DNA from: Candidatus Melainabacteria bacterium
GTDB lineage: Bacteria; Cyanobacteriota; Vampirovibrionia; Obscuribacterales; Obscuribacteraceae
Direction of reading: 5' to 3'
Assembly (NCBI GenBank): GCA_016699165.1
Contig: CP064963.1
Coordinates: 1,364,001-1,428,000, forward strand
Length of the DNA stretch: 64,000 nt
In this document: positions 37,450 through 46,354 of the stretch, one piece after another
Position numbering within the stretch: position 1 is the stretch's first letter
How the letters are laid out: each line of letters opens with the position of its first letter
Position numbers and translations under genes: made by a program
The notes under the pieces: generated by a model
The model's database searches: none
Seen by the model: the letters and a program-made list of their open reading frames with translations, nothing else
Told to the model about the DNA's origin: nothing

Positions 37450-38753
37450 TGTCAGAAAGCATCGGATCCAAGCTCATTGGTCTTTTAGGATTTTTCCTCA
37501 TTCTTGGTACCGCTTATCTGATGTCAAACAATCGCAAAGCGATTAACTGGCGACTAATACTTTCAGGACTGGCTCTGCAATTAGTTTTAGCAATTTTCGT
37601 TTTAAAAGTTCCTTTTGGCCAACAACTCTTTAAATCGCTTGGTGATGGTATCACTAGCCTGCTTGAATGCTCAGATGCCGGTGCCAAATTTGTATTTGGT
37701 CCGCTTGCAACCCACGAAACACTTGTTCGCGTCTTTGGCGAAGGGTCTGCATTTCTCTTTGCTTTTCGTGTGATACCAACAATTATTTTCGTATCGAGCT
37801 TAGTCACTATTTCTTATTATCTTGGCATTATGCAACGAGTGGTGCAGCTGGTGGCACGCTTTGTAGCCTTTGTTATGGGTGCCAGTGGCTCCGAAGCACT
37901 GTCGAATGCTGCTAGTGTTTTTGTAGGTCAAGTAGAAGCGCAATTACTGATTAAACCTTATGTTCCATCTATGACAATGTCTGAGCTTCTAGCATCGATG
38001 GCAGGCTCAATGGCATGCGTTTCTGGCGGTGTGATGGCTGTCTATATAGGCATTGGTATCAAAGCATCGTATCTATTAACGGCAAGTATCATGGCGGCTC
38101 CAGGAGCGCTAGTAATAGCAAAACTAGTTTGGCCTGAAACTCAAGAGTCTCAAACAAAGGGTTCAGTAAAAATTGAAGTCAAACGCGAAAACGCAAACAT
38201 TATTGATGCCGCCGCCCATGGTGCAGCAGACGGTCTTAGAATTGGCTTAAACGTTTGTGCCATGCTTATTGCTTTCATTGCACTCATTGCTCTGGGCGAC
38301 GTGATAATTGGCGCTATCGGTCAGGGTCTTACAAAAATAGGAATAAATGGCGATTCTATCGGTTTGCCTCTGGCACATTTAAAACTCAATCATATCTTTG
38401 GACTGATTGCAGCTCCAATTGCATTTCTATTGGGAGTACCGTGGAGCGATGCTCATGTAGTGGGCAGATTGATGGCAGAAAAATTAGTTATAAACGAGTT
38501 TGTTGCTTACATGGACATGTCACAAATTCTGGCTGGAAAAATGGCTGAAACAATGGGTCCTAAGGCTGAAACAATTTGTACTTTTGCACTATGTGGCTTC
38601 GCTAATTTCAGCTCAGTTGCCATGCAAATTGGTGGCATCGGCGAAATAGCACCATCAAGAAGAGAAGATTTAGCAAAGCTTGGTATCAAAGCATTAATCT
38701 GCGGAACCATGGCGAGCTACTTATCGGCGACACTTGCAGGACTTCTGATTTGA
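37449..38753 (+). CDS. nupC: Concentrative nucleoside transporter NupC
   Basis: A 434-residue polytopic membrane protein that takes up nucleosides with H+ or Na+. CNT-family blocks are seen: SALSNAA-type GSEALSNAASVFVGQVEAQL (about 141-160), SMACVSGGVMAVYIGIG, and CGFANFSSVAMQIGGIGEIAP near the C-terminus. About eight to ten spans fit the family. It overlaps the PBP1A gene by one base and cstA by 4 bases (TTGA). Confidence 0.95.
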   Translation: MSESIGSKLIGLLGFFLILGTAYLMSNNRKAINWRLILSGLALQLVLAIFVLKVPFGQQLFKSLGDGITSLLECSDAGAKFVFGPLATHETLVRVFGEGSAFLFAFRVIPTIIFVSSLVTISYYLGIMQRVVQLVARFVAFVMGASGSEALSNAASVFVGQVEAQLLIKPYVPSMTMSELLASMAGSMACVSGGVMAVYIGIGIKASYLLTASIMAAPGALVIAKLVWPETQESQTKGSVKIEVKRENANIIDAAAHGAADGLRIGLNVCAMLIAFIALIALGDVIIGAIGQGLTKIGINGDSIGLPLAHLKLNHIFGLIAAPIAFLLGVPWSDAHVVGRLMAEKLVINEFVAYMDMSQILAGKMAETMGPKAETICTFALCGFANFSSVAMQIGGIGEIAPSRREDLAKLGIKALICGTMASYLSATLAGLLI

Positions 38754-40822
38754 AAATAACTGAGATAATTATCTGGGCTTTAGTAGCCATTCTTGGAGCT
38801 TTTTCTCTAGCGACACTTGCCGTATTTCATGGTGAGCATGTCAATTCAATTTGGATGGTTATTGCCGCTCTATGTTTCTTTTCAGTTGCCTACAGGTTTT
38901 ATGGCAAATTTATTGCAGACAAAGTTTTCAATTTAGATGATGCCAATCTAACACCAGCAGTAAAAATAAATGATGGCAAAGATTATGTTCCTACCCATGG
39001 ACTGGTTTTGTTTGGTCACCACTTTGCCGCCATTGCTGGTGCCGGACCGCTAGTAGGACCTATTTTGGCTGCGCAGTTTGGCTATTTGCCAGGCACTATC
39101 TGGCTTATTGTCGGGGTTATGATTGCAGGCGCTGTCCAAGATTTTGTTATCTTGTGTTGTTCGATGCGACGCGATGGCAAATCGGTCGGACAAATGGCCA
39201 AAGAAGAAATTGGACCAGTAGCAGGAATTGTAGCTCTTATTGCAATTTTGCTAATTATGATGATTTTGATTGCAGTACTAGCTGTGGTGATTGTCAACGC
39301 ATTAAAAGACAGTCCGTGGGGAACTTTCACTTTGCTCATGACTGTGCCAATTGCTCTATTTGTAGGCGTCTACATGAAGCTGTGGCGTCCTGAAAAAATC
39401 ATGGAAGGCTCTGTCATTGGAGTCGCCCTTACATTGTTTGCAGTAGTTGCCGGTCAGTGGGTGGCAGAAAATCCCGCTCTTGCAGCAGCTTTCACACTAA
39501 CCGGTCCACAGCTTGCCATATCTATAATGATTTATGGTTTTGTGGCATCAGTTTTACCAGTCTGGCTACTTCTTGCTCCACGCGATTATTTATCTGCATT
39601 TTTAAAAATTGGCACCATTGGTTTGCTAATAGTTGGAATTATCTTTTTGCACCCAGATATGAAAATGCCTCCCTTATCTGCATTCGTTGCAAAAGACGGT
39701 CCAATATTTGCCGGGTCCATTTTTCCCTTTTGTTTTATTACAATCGCTTGCGGTGCAGTATCTGGCTTTCACAGCTTAATTGCAAGCGGTACTACACCAA
39801 AAATGATCGCCAAAGAAAGACAAGCGCTGCCTATCGGATATGGTGCAATGCTTTGTGAAGCACTTGTAGCAATTATGGCAATGGTGGCAGCATGCGTGCT
39901 TGAACCTGGAACTTATTTTGCCATTAATAGTCCCCCAGGAGTAGTTGGAGTAGATCCAAATACAGCTGCGGCGTTCATCTCTGGATGGGGCTATGCAGTC
40001 TCTACTGGCGAGATGGAAACACTTGCCAAAGAAGTGGGCGAAGCAAGTCTTTGGGCACGAACAGGTGGCGCACCAACGCTTGCTGTGGGCATGGCGCATA
40101 TTTTTGCAAGTTGTCTGAAGTCATTGCCCGGAATGGAGGCGACCATTGCTTTCTGGTATCACTTTGCCATCATGTTTGAAGCACTATTTATTCTCACCTG
40201 TCTTGACGCTGGCACACGCGTAGGCAGATTCATTCTACAAGACTTCCTGGGCCTGCTCTATAAGCCTCTAGGACGAACAAGCTGGTATCCAGCCATCCTT
40301 TTAAGCTCGGGCATGGTGGTGGCAGGCTGGGGATATTTTCTTTATCAAGGCGTCATCGATCCACTTGGTGGCATAAATAGTTTGTGGCCATTATTTGGAA
40401 TCTCGAATCAATTGCTTGCAGTCATTGCTCTTTGCGTTGGCACCACTATCATTATAAAAATGGGCAAACGCAAATTTGCTTTCATAACACTAGTTCCTCT
40501 GGTCTGGTTATTGACTGTAACTGTAAGTGCAGGTTTACTCAAAATATTTAGCCCATCGCCAAAGCTTGGATTTCTTGCACATGCTGCCAGTCTGCAAGAC
40601 AAGCTCAACAAAGGTGCAGGCAGTGCCGAGGAACTGGCTAAAATGCCTATCTTAATGTTTAACGACTATCTTGATGCTGTGCTTGATGGTACATTCATGG
40701 TGCTTATCATGATCATTGTAGTTTCAGCCGTTATAGCCTGGTTTAAACCGACCAAACATAATCACCAAGACCAATCCACCTTGGGTGGTGCCGATGGCGA
40801 TCCGCCCATGCGTTGTTGCTAA
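38750..40822 (+). CDS. cstA: Carbon starvation protein CstA (peptide/pyruvate transporter)
   Basis: A 690-residue membrane protein; CstA homologues import peptides and/or pyruvate under carbon limitation. Signature blocks are HHFAAIAGAGPLVGPILAAQ (about 91-110), GFHSLIASGTTPKMI and TCLDAGTRVGRFILQDFLG. Sixteen or more spans are visible. The start is TTG overlapping the nupC stop, giving coupling. The neighbour set points to scavenging of nucleosides and small organics. The C-terminus ends with a Cys-Cys pair. Confidence 0.96.
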   Translation: MKITEIIIWALVAILGAFSLATLAVFHGEHVNSIWMVIAALCFFSVAYRFYGKFIADKVFNLDDANLTPAVKINDGKDYVPTHGLVLFGHHFAAIAGAGPLVGPILAAQFGYLPGTIWLIVGVMIAGAVQDFVILCCSMRRDGKSVGQMAKEEIGPVAGIVALIAILLIMMILIAVLAVVIVNALKDSPWGTFTLLMTVPIALFVGVYMKLWRPEKIMEGSVIGVALTLFAVVAGQWVAENPALAAAFTLTGPQLAISIMIYGFVASVLPVWLLLAPRDYLSAFLKIGTIGLLIVGIIFLHPDMKMPPLSAFVAKDGPIFAGSIFPFCFITIACGAVSGFHSLIASGTTPKMIAKERQALPIGYGAMLCEALVAIMAMVAACVLEPGTYFAINSPPGVVGVDPNTAAAFISGWGYAVSTGEMETLAKEVGEASLWARTGGAPTLAVGMAHIFASCLKSLPGMEATIAFWYHFAIMFEALFILTCLDAGTRVGRFILQDFLGLLYKPLGRTSWYPAILLSSGMVVAGWGYFLYQGVIDPLGGINSLWPLFGISNQLLAVIALCVGTTIIIKMGKRKFAFITLVPLVWLLTVTVSAGLLKIFSPSPKLGFLAHAASLQDKLNKGAGSAEELAKMPILMFNDYLDAVLDGTFMVLIMIIVVSAVIAWFKPTKHNHQDQSTLGGADGDPPMRCC

Positions 40823-40833
40823 AATATAAATAG

Positions 40834-41658
40834 ATGGAAGAAGAAAAAGATAGCGAAGTAGACGAAATGCTTTTGACAGCGGTCAGAAGCGAGATGGAAA
40901 CTGGCGAACAATTGCTCTGGCACAAAAAGCCTGTGTCTGAAGAAATTGCTTTTAGTCTTTTACCTTCTCCTCTTTTATGGCTGTGCGGACTATTCGTTTT
41001 TGCCATAGGCGTCATGAACGATGCCGCCACCACAGACAGTAGCAGGGTCTGGTCCATAATTATTGTCTTACTTGTACTTGTAGCAATCTTTGGTGTGCTT
41101 GAAATAATTTCTGTTCCCGCCCAGGCTACCAGGACAATTTACGCAATCACTGATAAGCGTGTAATGTCAGTAAAACTAAAAGGCCGCTTTTCACTACAAG
41201 AAGGACCTACTGCCGGTTATTCAAATCAAAGTCGCAATCCATTTAGAGTTGAGACCGATACTTTTACTTATTGGATTTTGTACACCCTGCCAATGCATCT
41301 GATTTTTCTGTACATAATCTACGACTGGTTAAACTCGCTCGTCACGCACTATGACGCATATAACCTAGGTGGATTCGTCTTGCTAGCAATAGGTTGGCTG
41401 CTTCAGTGGTATCAAGATTTACGCTGCCCTCTTCCACAGTTTCGAGACCAGGGCAATGCACTTTATATAGTTGGCGAGTGGCTGGTGTCCATTCAATCAA
41501 TTAAGTTCGATATGCCATTTAAAATCTGGGTGCACGCAAACAAAGAAAATTTCGGCGACCTGTTTCTTTTATCAAAGAAAGGTTGCCTACGTATGCGCTG
41601 GGTCCCTGATGTGAGAGAAGCTCAGACTATGATGAAAGAACATCAAACTAGTAAATAA
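40834..41658 (+). CDS. Membrane protein with PH-like domains
   Basis: A 274-residue protein with a short acidic N-terminus and two pairs of membrane spans (about residues 47-67, 72-95, 152-172 and 181-196). The segment TRTIYAITDKRVMSVKLKG (about 107-125) is the pattern of bacterial PH-like (YdbS/DUF304) domains. A second, weaker copy is LYIVGEWLVSIQ and LFLLSKKGCLRMRWVPD at the end. It starts 11 bases after cstA. Its function is unknown; a structural or stress role is usual for such proteins. Confidence 0.75.
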   Translation: MEEEKDSEVDEMLLTAVRSEMETGEQLLWHKKPVSEEIAFSLLPSPLLWLCGLFVFAIGVMNDAATTDSSRVWSIIIVLLVLVAIFGVLEIISVPAQATRTIYAITDKRVMSVKLKGRFSLQEGPTAGYSNQSRNPFRVETDTFTYWILYTLPMHLIFLYIIYDWLNSLVTHYDAYNLGGFVLLAIGWLLQWYQDLRCPLPQFRDQGNALYIVGEWLVSIQSIKFDMPFKIWVHANKENFGDLFLLSKKGCLRMRWVPDVREAQTMMKEHQTSK

Positions 41659-41660
41659 TC

Positions 41661-41734
41661 TCGGGACGACAGGATTCGAACCTGCGACCTATTGCTCCCA
41701 AAGCAACCGCGCTACCAAGCTGCGCTACGTCCCG
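41661..41734 (-). tRNA. tRNA-Pro(TGG)
   Basis: The minus strand folds as a full cloverleaf: acceptor CGGGACG/CGTCCCG, D-arm TAGCGCAGCTTGGTAGCGC, anticodon loop TTTGGGA (anticodon TGG), and T-arm with GGTTCGAATCC. The discriminator is A (complement of T at 41661). No CCA is encoded, so it must be added by the CCA-adding enzyme. It lies 2 bases after the PH-like gene on the opposite strand. Confidence 0.95.
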
Positions 41735-41760
41735 CTCCGCTTAGCATAACACGAGCCAGA

Positions 41761-43620
41761 TTAAGGTACAAATGTCGGCTCTTCGGCAGGATGGTTTTTT
41801 GGCCTCTTATCAACGTAACTCGTCTTGCGATCTGGTTGCGTTTTTGCTGGTGTGGCCTTGGATTTGGCTGCTTTTTCTTTCTCTTTTTCAAGCATTACCA
41901 ATTTGTTAGCTTCAGCTTTGGATTTTGCAATCTTCGACTCTTTAGACTCTTTTGATTCTTTAGACTCTTTAGGCTCTTTGCTTTCCTTGGCTACTTTGAC
42001 TTCTTTTTTGGCTGGTTTTTCAGGCTTAACTTTGCTTACTTTAGCCTCTTCAGGCTCGCGCACACTGGCACTTGAGCCACCTTTGCTTGCTCTAATCATG
42101 CCGGACCAGACATAGCCTTGTTGACCATTTGCTGAAACACGGTACCAGCTACCATCTTTGCCTAAAATCTTGACGTTGTCTCCGCGACGCACTATGCCTA
42201 TACTGCGTCCACTTTTGGGCGATGAGCGCATACTGACATTATGTACAGCCACGCCACTCTGGCGCGAGGTTACAGGAGTTTCAGCTACTTCTTCGCGCTC
42301 TTTCTTGCGCTCGATTTTTTCTTCTTTTTTAGGTTCTTTCTTTGGCTTTTCAACAATCACAGGAGCTGGTGTTGGAGTTTGAATCACAACCGGCTCTGGC
42401 TGAGTTACAGCTACTGTTTGCTCTTCGGTTACATTTGGTTCACTCTTAGTTTCAGGTAACGCATTAGCTACTTCAGAGTCGGCTTTGCGAATGCTTGAAG
42501 CCACATAGCCACCACGTCCTGGTGTTAGTGTTACAGCAAATTTGTTTCCATTAATACTGGTTAAAAGATAAGAATGACCGCCTTCTGATCTGCGTCTGCC
42601 TTTTCTGCTTGACTCAACTGTACCCACAGAGAAGGTCGGAGGCAGCGTAATTGCATGATAGTCACGAGCGGAGATAAAGTCTTTGACATCACTTGAAAAA
42701 TAGCTCTTATGCGCTTCAAGCGAAGCGGGAGAAATAAGAGCAGCTGCCACCGCATACAGTGCTGAAAATTCCTTACTACCTAAATCTTGTTCTTTGACGT
42801 ACTTGCCATCTTTCATTCTAAGAATTGTTGTGGTGCTTACATCTTTTGCAGGCAAAGGACCGGTGAATAACTTTTCTTCCTGACTAGATGCCACCAGATT
42901 GCCTTCTACTTTTATATCGGGCAAATTGCCAATAAACTTGGCATTACCCTGTCCAGATACAGGCGGAACCGTTTGGGCTGTCACATCTGAGAATTTGCCT
43001 TTTGTATTTTGTTCAAGAACCTTTACAGTCGGCAAACGTTTCATCTCAATGTTATTGTGTCCAAGCAAAATAAGCTTAGTGGTGCCATCGCCAGATGTAA
43101 TCACACGACCTTCATCATAGACACCAAGTCCACGCAATTCATCTACACGCAGTTCTTTTTTAGAATCCTGACTAATGAGAAAATCGGTTGACTGCAACAC
43201 GCAATCGACTTCGACCACCTTCATGCCTCTCGGCAAGTCGAATACAAAGACTTCAAAAACAGCATTGGGCAATTGACTCTGCAACTTGGTCAAAAGCTCG
43301 CCCGAAGGCAGATTACCACAAGCAAGGAGTTGCTCTTTAAGCGTCTTTTCTAACTGCAACTTAAGCGATTGAGCTTCTTCAGGGCTCTTAGGACCGGCTG
43401 AGATATGCTGAGCCACAGCTTTCAGCGGCACATTGCTATGACCAAAAGTTGATAACAAACTTGATGCGATAGCAGAGACGCCTACAATGAGACCAAGTCC
43501 GGCCGCTGCGACCGATATCTTAAAGCTCATTGGTACAATCTTTTTCTCGAATTTTTGCCCGCAAAAGGCGCACGAGCCGGCTGCTACAGAATTTCTCTGA
43601 TTGCATTCGCCGCAGCGCAT
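41761..43620 (-). CDS. Membrane protein with zinc-ribbon head and SH3 domain
   Basis: A 619-residue protein. Residues 3-20 form a zinc ribbon (Cys3, Cys6, Cys17, Cys20), then a membrane span (about 33-58). Residues 60-380 have no recognised domain. A Pro/Glu/Lys-rich linker leads to an SH3_3-type domain (NVSMRSSPKSGRSIGIVRRG to GQQGYVWSGMI, about 455-510), which usually binds peptidoglycan. The tail is a highly charged Lys/Glu/Ser repeat. It is probably anchored inside with the SH3 domain outside. The gene ends 27 bases from the tRNA. Confidence 0.8.
   Translation of the reverse strand: MRCGECNQRNSVAAGSCAFCGQKFEKKIVPMSFKISVAAAGLGLIVGVSAIASSLLSTFGHSNVPLKAVAQHISAGPKSPEEAQSLKLQLEKTLKEQLLACGNLPSGELLTKLQSQLPNAVFEVFVFDLPRGMKVVEVDCVLQSTDFLISQDSKKELRVDELRGLGVYDEGRVITSGDGTTKLILLGHNNIEMKRLPTVKVLEQNTKGKFSDVTAQTVPPVSGQGNAKFIGNLPDIKVEGNLVASSQEEKLFTGPLPAKDVSTTTILRMKDGKYVKEQDLGSKEFSALYAVAAALISPASLEAHKSYFSSDVKDFISARDYHAITLPPTFSVGTVESSRKGRRRSEGGHSYLLTSINGNKFAVTLTPGRGGYVASSIRKADSEVANALPETKSEPNVTEEQTVAVTQPEPVVIQTPTPAPVIVEKPKKEPKKEEKIERKKEREEVAETPVTSRQSGVAVHNVSMRSSPKSGRSIGIVRRGDNVKILGKDGSWYRVSANGQQGYVWSGMIRASKGGSSASVREPEEAKVSKVKPEKPAKKEVKVAKESKEPKESKESKESKESKIAKSKAEANKLVMLEKEKEKAAKSKATPAKTQPDRKTSYVDKRPKNHPAEEPTFVP
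41935..41985 (-). repeat. Short tandem repeat encoding KESK units
   Basis: About five imperfect 12-base copies (CTTTAGACTCTT type on the plus strand) encode KESKEPKESKESKESKE in the charged tail of the SH3 protein. It is a simple coding minisatellite. Confidence 0.7.
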
Positions 43621-43837
43621 ACCGGGGATACCTCGTAATCTTGTGACAGGGACTCAGAATTAACTATGTCAAAAACATGGATTCTACTACATACTTGACA
43701 AATCAAGAAGGCGAAAAGGCCTATTGTTCGTAAATAAATAGCTAAAAGATGTGCAATATATATAATTTCGCATTGTACTAACTTTATATATGATTGCTCA
43801 TCTTTGCCTAAGCGGCAGGAAAACGAGGCTTGTCAAG

Positions 43838-44506
43838 ATGACCGAAAAATACTCGCAAACAAAGGCCCGCACAGACATTATAGAAATCGCCCGGCTCTGT
43901 TACGAGCGCCGATATATCTGTGGGATGGAGGGCAACTTCAGCATTCGACTTGAAGAAAATCTCATCCTTACAACTCCGGCAGGAGTTTGCAAAGGTCGAA
44001 TTAATGAAGACGATCTGGTTTTAGTAGACCTGACTGGCGCACCCAAAGACGCAAGAAACAAGCGTCCATCAACCGAACTTAAGATGCATCTCACTGTCTA
44101 TCAAAGTAGACCAGATGTAAAAGCTTGTGTTCATGCCCATCCGACTTATGCAGTTGCATTTAGCGTGGCAGGCGTTGATTTGAATCAGCATATTTTGCCC
44201 GAAGTTGTAACGACACTTGGTAAAATTCCACTGGCACCATATGCAACACCAAGCACAGATGAAGTATCAGACAGCATTGCCCCTATCGTAAAGGAGCACG
44301 ATTCACTTATACTGGATCACCACGGTGCCCTCACCTATGGTGCCGACTTATGGGATGCTTATTACAAACTTGAAACTATCGAGCATCACGCTCAAACACT
44401 TTATATTGCTCACACCTTGGGTGGTGCCAAAACTCTCGACAAACCTGAGATTGAAAAGCTGATGAAAACTTGCGCCACATATGGAATCTCGCAACCAAAA
44501 CTATGA
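43838..44506 (+). CDS. Class II aldolase, L-fuculose-phosphate aldolase-like
   Basis: A 222-residue zinc aldolase/epimerase. Zinc histidines are visible in CVHAHPTYAVAF (HAH) and LETIEHHAQTL, and GNFSIR with TPAG and STELKMHLTVYQ are substrate-site blocks. The exact sugar phosphate is not determined. I start at ATG 43838, 10 bases after GAGG; the in-frame ATG 43790 adds 16 unrelated residues. Its stop overlaps the next ATG (ATGA), so it works with the histidine phosphatase in a small operon. Confidence 0.88.
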   Translation: MTEKYSQTKARTDIIEIARLCYERRYICGMEGNFSIRLEENLILTTPAGVCKGRINEDDLVLVDLTGAPKDARNKRPSTELKMHLTVYQSRPDVKACVHAHPTYAVAFSVAGVDLNQHILPEVVTTLGKIPLAPYATPSTDEVSDSIAPIVKEHDSLILDHHGALTYGADLWDAYYKLETIEHHAQTLYIAHTLGGAKTLDKPEIEKLMKTCATYGISQPKL

Positions 44507-45129
44507 GTGAAGAATTACATCCACCAGAAGTTATAACTTCCTTTTATCTGATTCGTCATGGACATACAGAGCCGGTAGAACATGGACGTTTATATAACGA
44601 TCCAGCTGTTGAACTTACCGAAAAAGGAATTCAACAGGCTCATCTAATTGCAGACTGGCTGTCCAAACAGGACGCTGAATGCTTGCTTTCTAGTTGCGCC
44701 ATTAGAGTGGTATCAACAGCAAAAATAGTAAGTGAAAGACTAAAATTAGAAACAGAGGTGATACCAGATTTAAATGAATGGGACGTTGGAGATTGGGAAG
44801 GTTCAAGCTATCTAGAAGTGAAGAAAACCAAGCCCGATGAGTATTTTCACTGGGTTGCTGACCCGATTGAAAACGCACCGCCACAAGGCGAGTCTATTCG
44901 TGACTTATATAACAGATCTGTATCAGTGCTCGACAAAATAATTGCATCACACCCTGGCAAAAAAATTGCTCTCATTAGTCACGCTGGTGTCATTCGCGCA
45001 ATTATTGCCCATGCACTGGGAATGCCCCTAAATAACTTCTGGCGCATTAATATCCCGGCAGGTTCAGTCTCGCGAGTAGACTTCAGTCCCAACTATGCCA
45101 CAGTGCATTTTCTGTCGCAAATTCCGTAA
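44503..45129 (+). CDS. Histidine phosphatase family protein
   Basis: A 208-residue member of the phosphoglycerate-mutase-like superfamily. The phosphohistidine motif is LIRHGHTEP (about 16-24), the second histidine is in LISHAGVIRA, and LSSCAIRVVSTAKIV precedes the DWEG block. Such proteins act as phosphatases on sugars, cobalamin intermediates or proteins. I take ATG 44503, which overlaps the aldolase stop; an upstream in-frame start at 44470 is less likely. Confidence 0.88.
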   Translation: MSEELHPPEVITSFYLIRHGHTEPVEHGRLYNDPAVELTEKGIQQAHLIADWLSKQDAECLLSSCAIRVVSTAKIVSERLKLETEVIPDLNEWDVGDWEGSSYLEVKKTKPDEYFHWVADPIENAPPQGESIRDLYNRSVSVLDKIIASHPGKKIALISHAGVIRAIIAHALGMPLNNFWRINIPAGSVSRVDFSPNYATVHFLSQIP

Positions 45130-45152
45130 TTGAAGGTCATCCAGGATACGGA

Positions 45153-45572
45153 TTAAATATCTAAAAATACTTCTGGCGAAACTTTGAAACGTTCAGCTAG
45201 TCTGCATGCAGACTTCTTACTTAGGGAGCGCTTACCATTTAAAAAAGCTGAAAGATTGGATTTATGTCCAACAAATTCAACCAAATCCACTTGTGATAAA
45301 CCGTTGCACTCCATCAAGAATGCGAGAAGTTCACGAGGTTCTATCTTCTCTACAAGTTTCGGCATTTTACTTTCAAATTGATTTATCAGAGTGCCCAACA
45401 CAGAAAGATAATCAGATTCTCCAGAGCTCAATTCACTTACGCGATAAGTAAGCTTTTTCATCACTTTCACAGCCCGATCTAAGTCCGATTTACTTCGCAA
45501 TGGTATAAGCGGAAACTCCCTAATTAATTTCATGTAGGAACTATCAATCTTAGAGCTGTTCAAGCTTTCCAC
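45153..45572 (-). CDS. higA: HigA-type HTH antitoxin
   Basis: A 139-residue protein with a C-terminal HTH (about residues 85-139: FLMECNGLSQVDLVEFVGHK, SNLSAFLNGKRSLS, LAERFKVSPEVFLDI). The N-terminal half is helical, with PLRSKSDLDRAVKVMKKL, as in the COG5499-type antitoxins. It lies after the toxin with a 13-base overlap, the order seen in higBA operons. It should bind the toxin and its promoter. Confidence 0.85.
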   Translation of the reverse strand: MESLNSSKIDSSYMKLIREFPLIPLRSKSDLDRAVKVMKKLTYRVSELSSGESDYLSVLGTLINQFESKMPKLVEKIEPRELLAFLMECNGLSQVDLVEFVGHKSNLSAFLNGKRSLSKKSACRLAERFKVSPEVFLDI

Positions 45573-45841
45573 CTATCATATTCTGAATGAGTCAGTATTT
45601 CTATTATGTATATTCTTTTGGAAAAATAGTCAATGAAAGTGATGATTCTGAAATTGTTTCCACCGAGATCAAATATCGTGTGACCTTTCACATAATCGGC
45701 ACTTCTAAAAGTTTGTCGAACATCAGCAAAATTTTGCCAATCAGCTGCTTTCGCTAATTTAATCCAGACAACCAAAGGTTTTCTGGAGTTGGAGTGCTTC
45801 TTATAAAAGCTCGTCAGCTCGATGTCGTTAACAAGCTCCAT
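45560..45841 (-). CDS. higB: HigB-type mRNA interferase toxin
   Basis: A 93-residue HigB/RelE-fold toxin: MELVNDIELTSFYKKHSNSR at the start, ADWQNFADVRQTFRSADYV in the middle, and FDLGGNNFRIITFIDY, then IIEILTHSEYDRW at the end. It should cleave mRNA on the ribosome. An ORF 36 codons longer exists, but its extra residues are Cys-rich and unrelated to the family. ATG 45841 has GGAG upstream. It precedes and overlaps the HigA-type gene. Confidence 0.88.
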   Translation of the reverse strand: MELVNDIELTSFYKKHSNSRKPLVVWIKLAKAADWQNFADVRQTFRSADYVKGHTIFDLGGNNFRIITFIDYFSKRIYIIEILTHSEYDRWKA

Positions 45842-45971
45842 GGAAGTTATACTCTCCAGGTTATCATTTTGATAACAAAAGGGCAAGACAAATTTAACTT
45901 TGCACCAACAGCCATCAGAACACTCACTCCTGAAAGTGACATCTAACATACATCTATAAGTGAGCGGTGTT

Positions 45972-46014
45972 AAGGTCTTGTCAGTTGACGCAATCTAACA
46001 TTCGACAAGACCTT
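45972..46014. promoter_or_regulatory. Perfect 11-bp inverted repeat upstream of higBA
   Basis: AAGGTCTTGTC (45972-45982) and GACAAGACCTT (46004-46014) are perfectly complementary, separated by 21 bases. It lies 130 bases upstream of the higB ATG and 92 bases upstream of the small plus-strand ORF. No T-run follows on either side, so a terminator is unlikely. A dyad binding site for a repressor is plausible. Confidence 0.45.
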
Positions 46015-46106
46015 GCCAGTTTGATGAGTCAGAGAGCCAAATTTCATTGACTAATTTGGTGAAAGGCGGTTACAGTGTTACTCTATATCTGGACCGAGTT
46101 GATGCT

Positions 46107-46307
46107 ATGGCACAATCAAGACGAAAAACAAAAAGCGTTTCTCAGAATAAGAAACCACCCACTGCAAAACGTTCTCGCAGTGCGAATAGTCCTGCAAATC
46201 GCTTAATGGGATCAGTAAAGATCGTGGGTGATTTGGAAGAAAGTAATCGATTTATAGCTGAATTGTGTAAACAAGCAATCGACAAATCAGCTAAAGACCT
46301 TGAGTAA
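46107..46307 (+). CDS. Small basic hypothetical protein
   Basis: A 66-residue protein from ATG 46107 (86 residues if it starts at 46047). The first 35 residues are Lys/Arg/Ser-rich (SRRKTKSVSQNKKPP) and look disordered or nucleic-acid binding. The end is a short amphipathic helix (VGDLEESNRFIAELCKQAI). No family is recognised and no good ribosome site is seen. It sits between higBA and the next minus-strand operon. It may not be a real gene. Confidence 0.4.
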   Translation: MAQSRRKTKSVSQNKKPPTAKRSRSANSPANRLMGSVKIVGDLEESNRFIAELCKQAIDKSAKDLE

Positions 46308-46354
46308 TTCTGAGTTGAAGTAAAACTTTGTTTTTGAGCTGAAGCCAGAAAAAT

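Noticed and set aside
41692..41955. Plus-strand ORF across the tRNA and the end of the SH3 gene
   Set aside because: It reads through the tRNA gene and antisense to the charged tail; no start signal or family pattern.
45842..45949. N-terminal extension of the HigB toxin
   Set aside because: The extra 36 residues are Cys-rich and unlike the family, whereas ATG 45841 begins exactly at the conserved fold.
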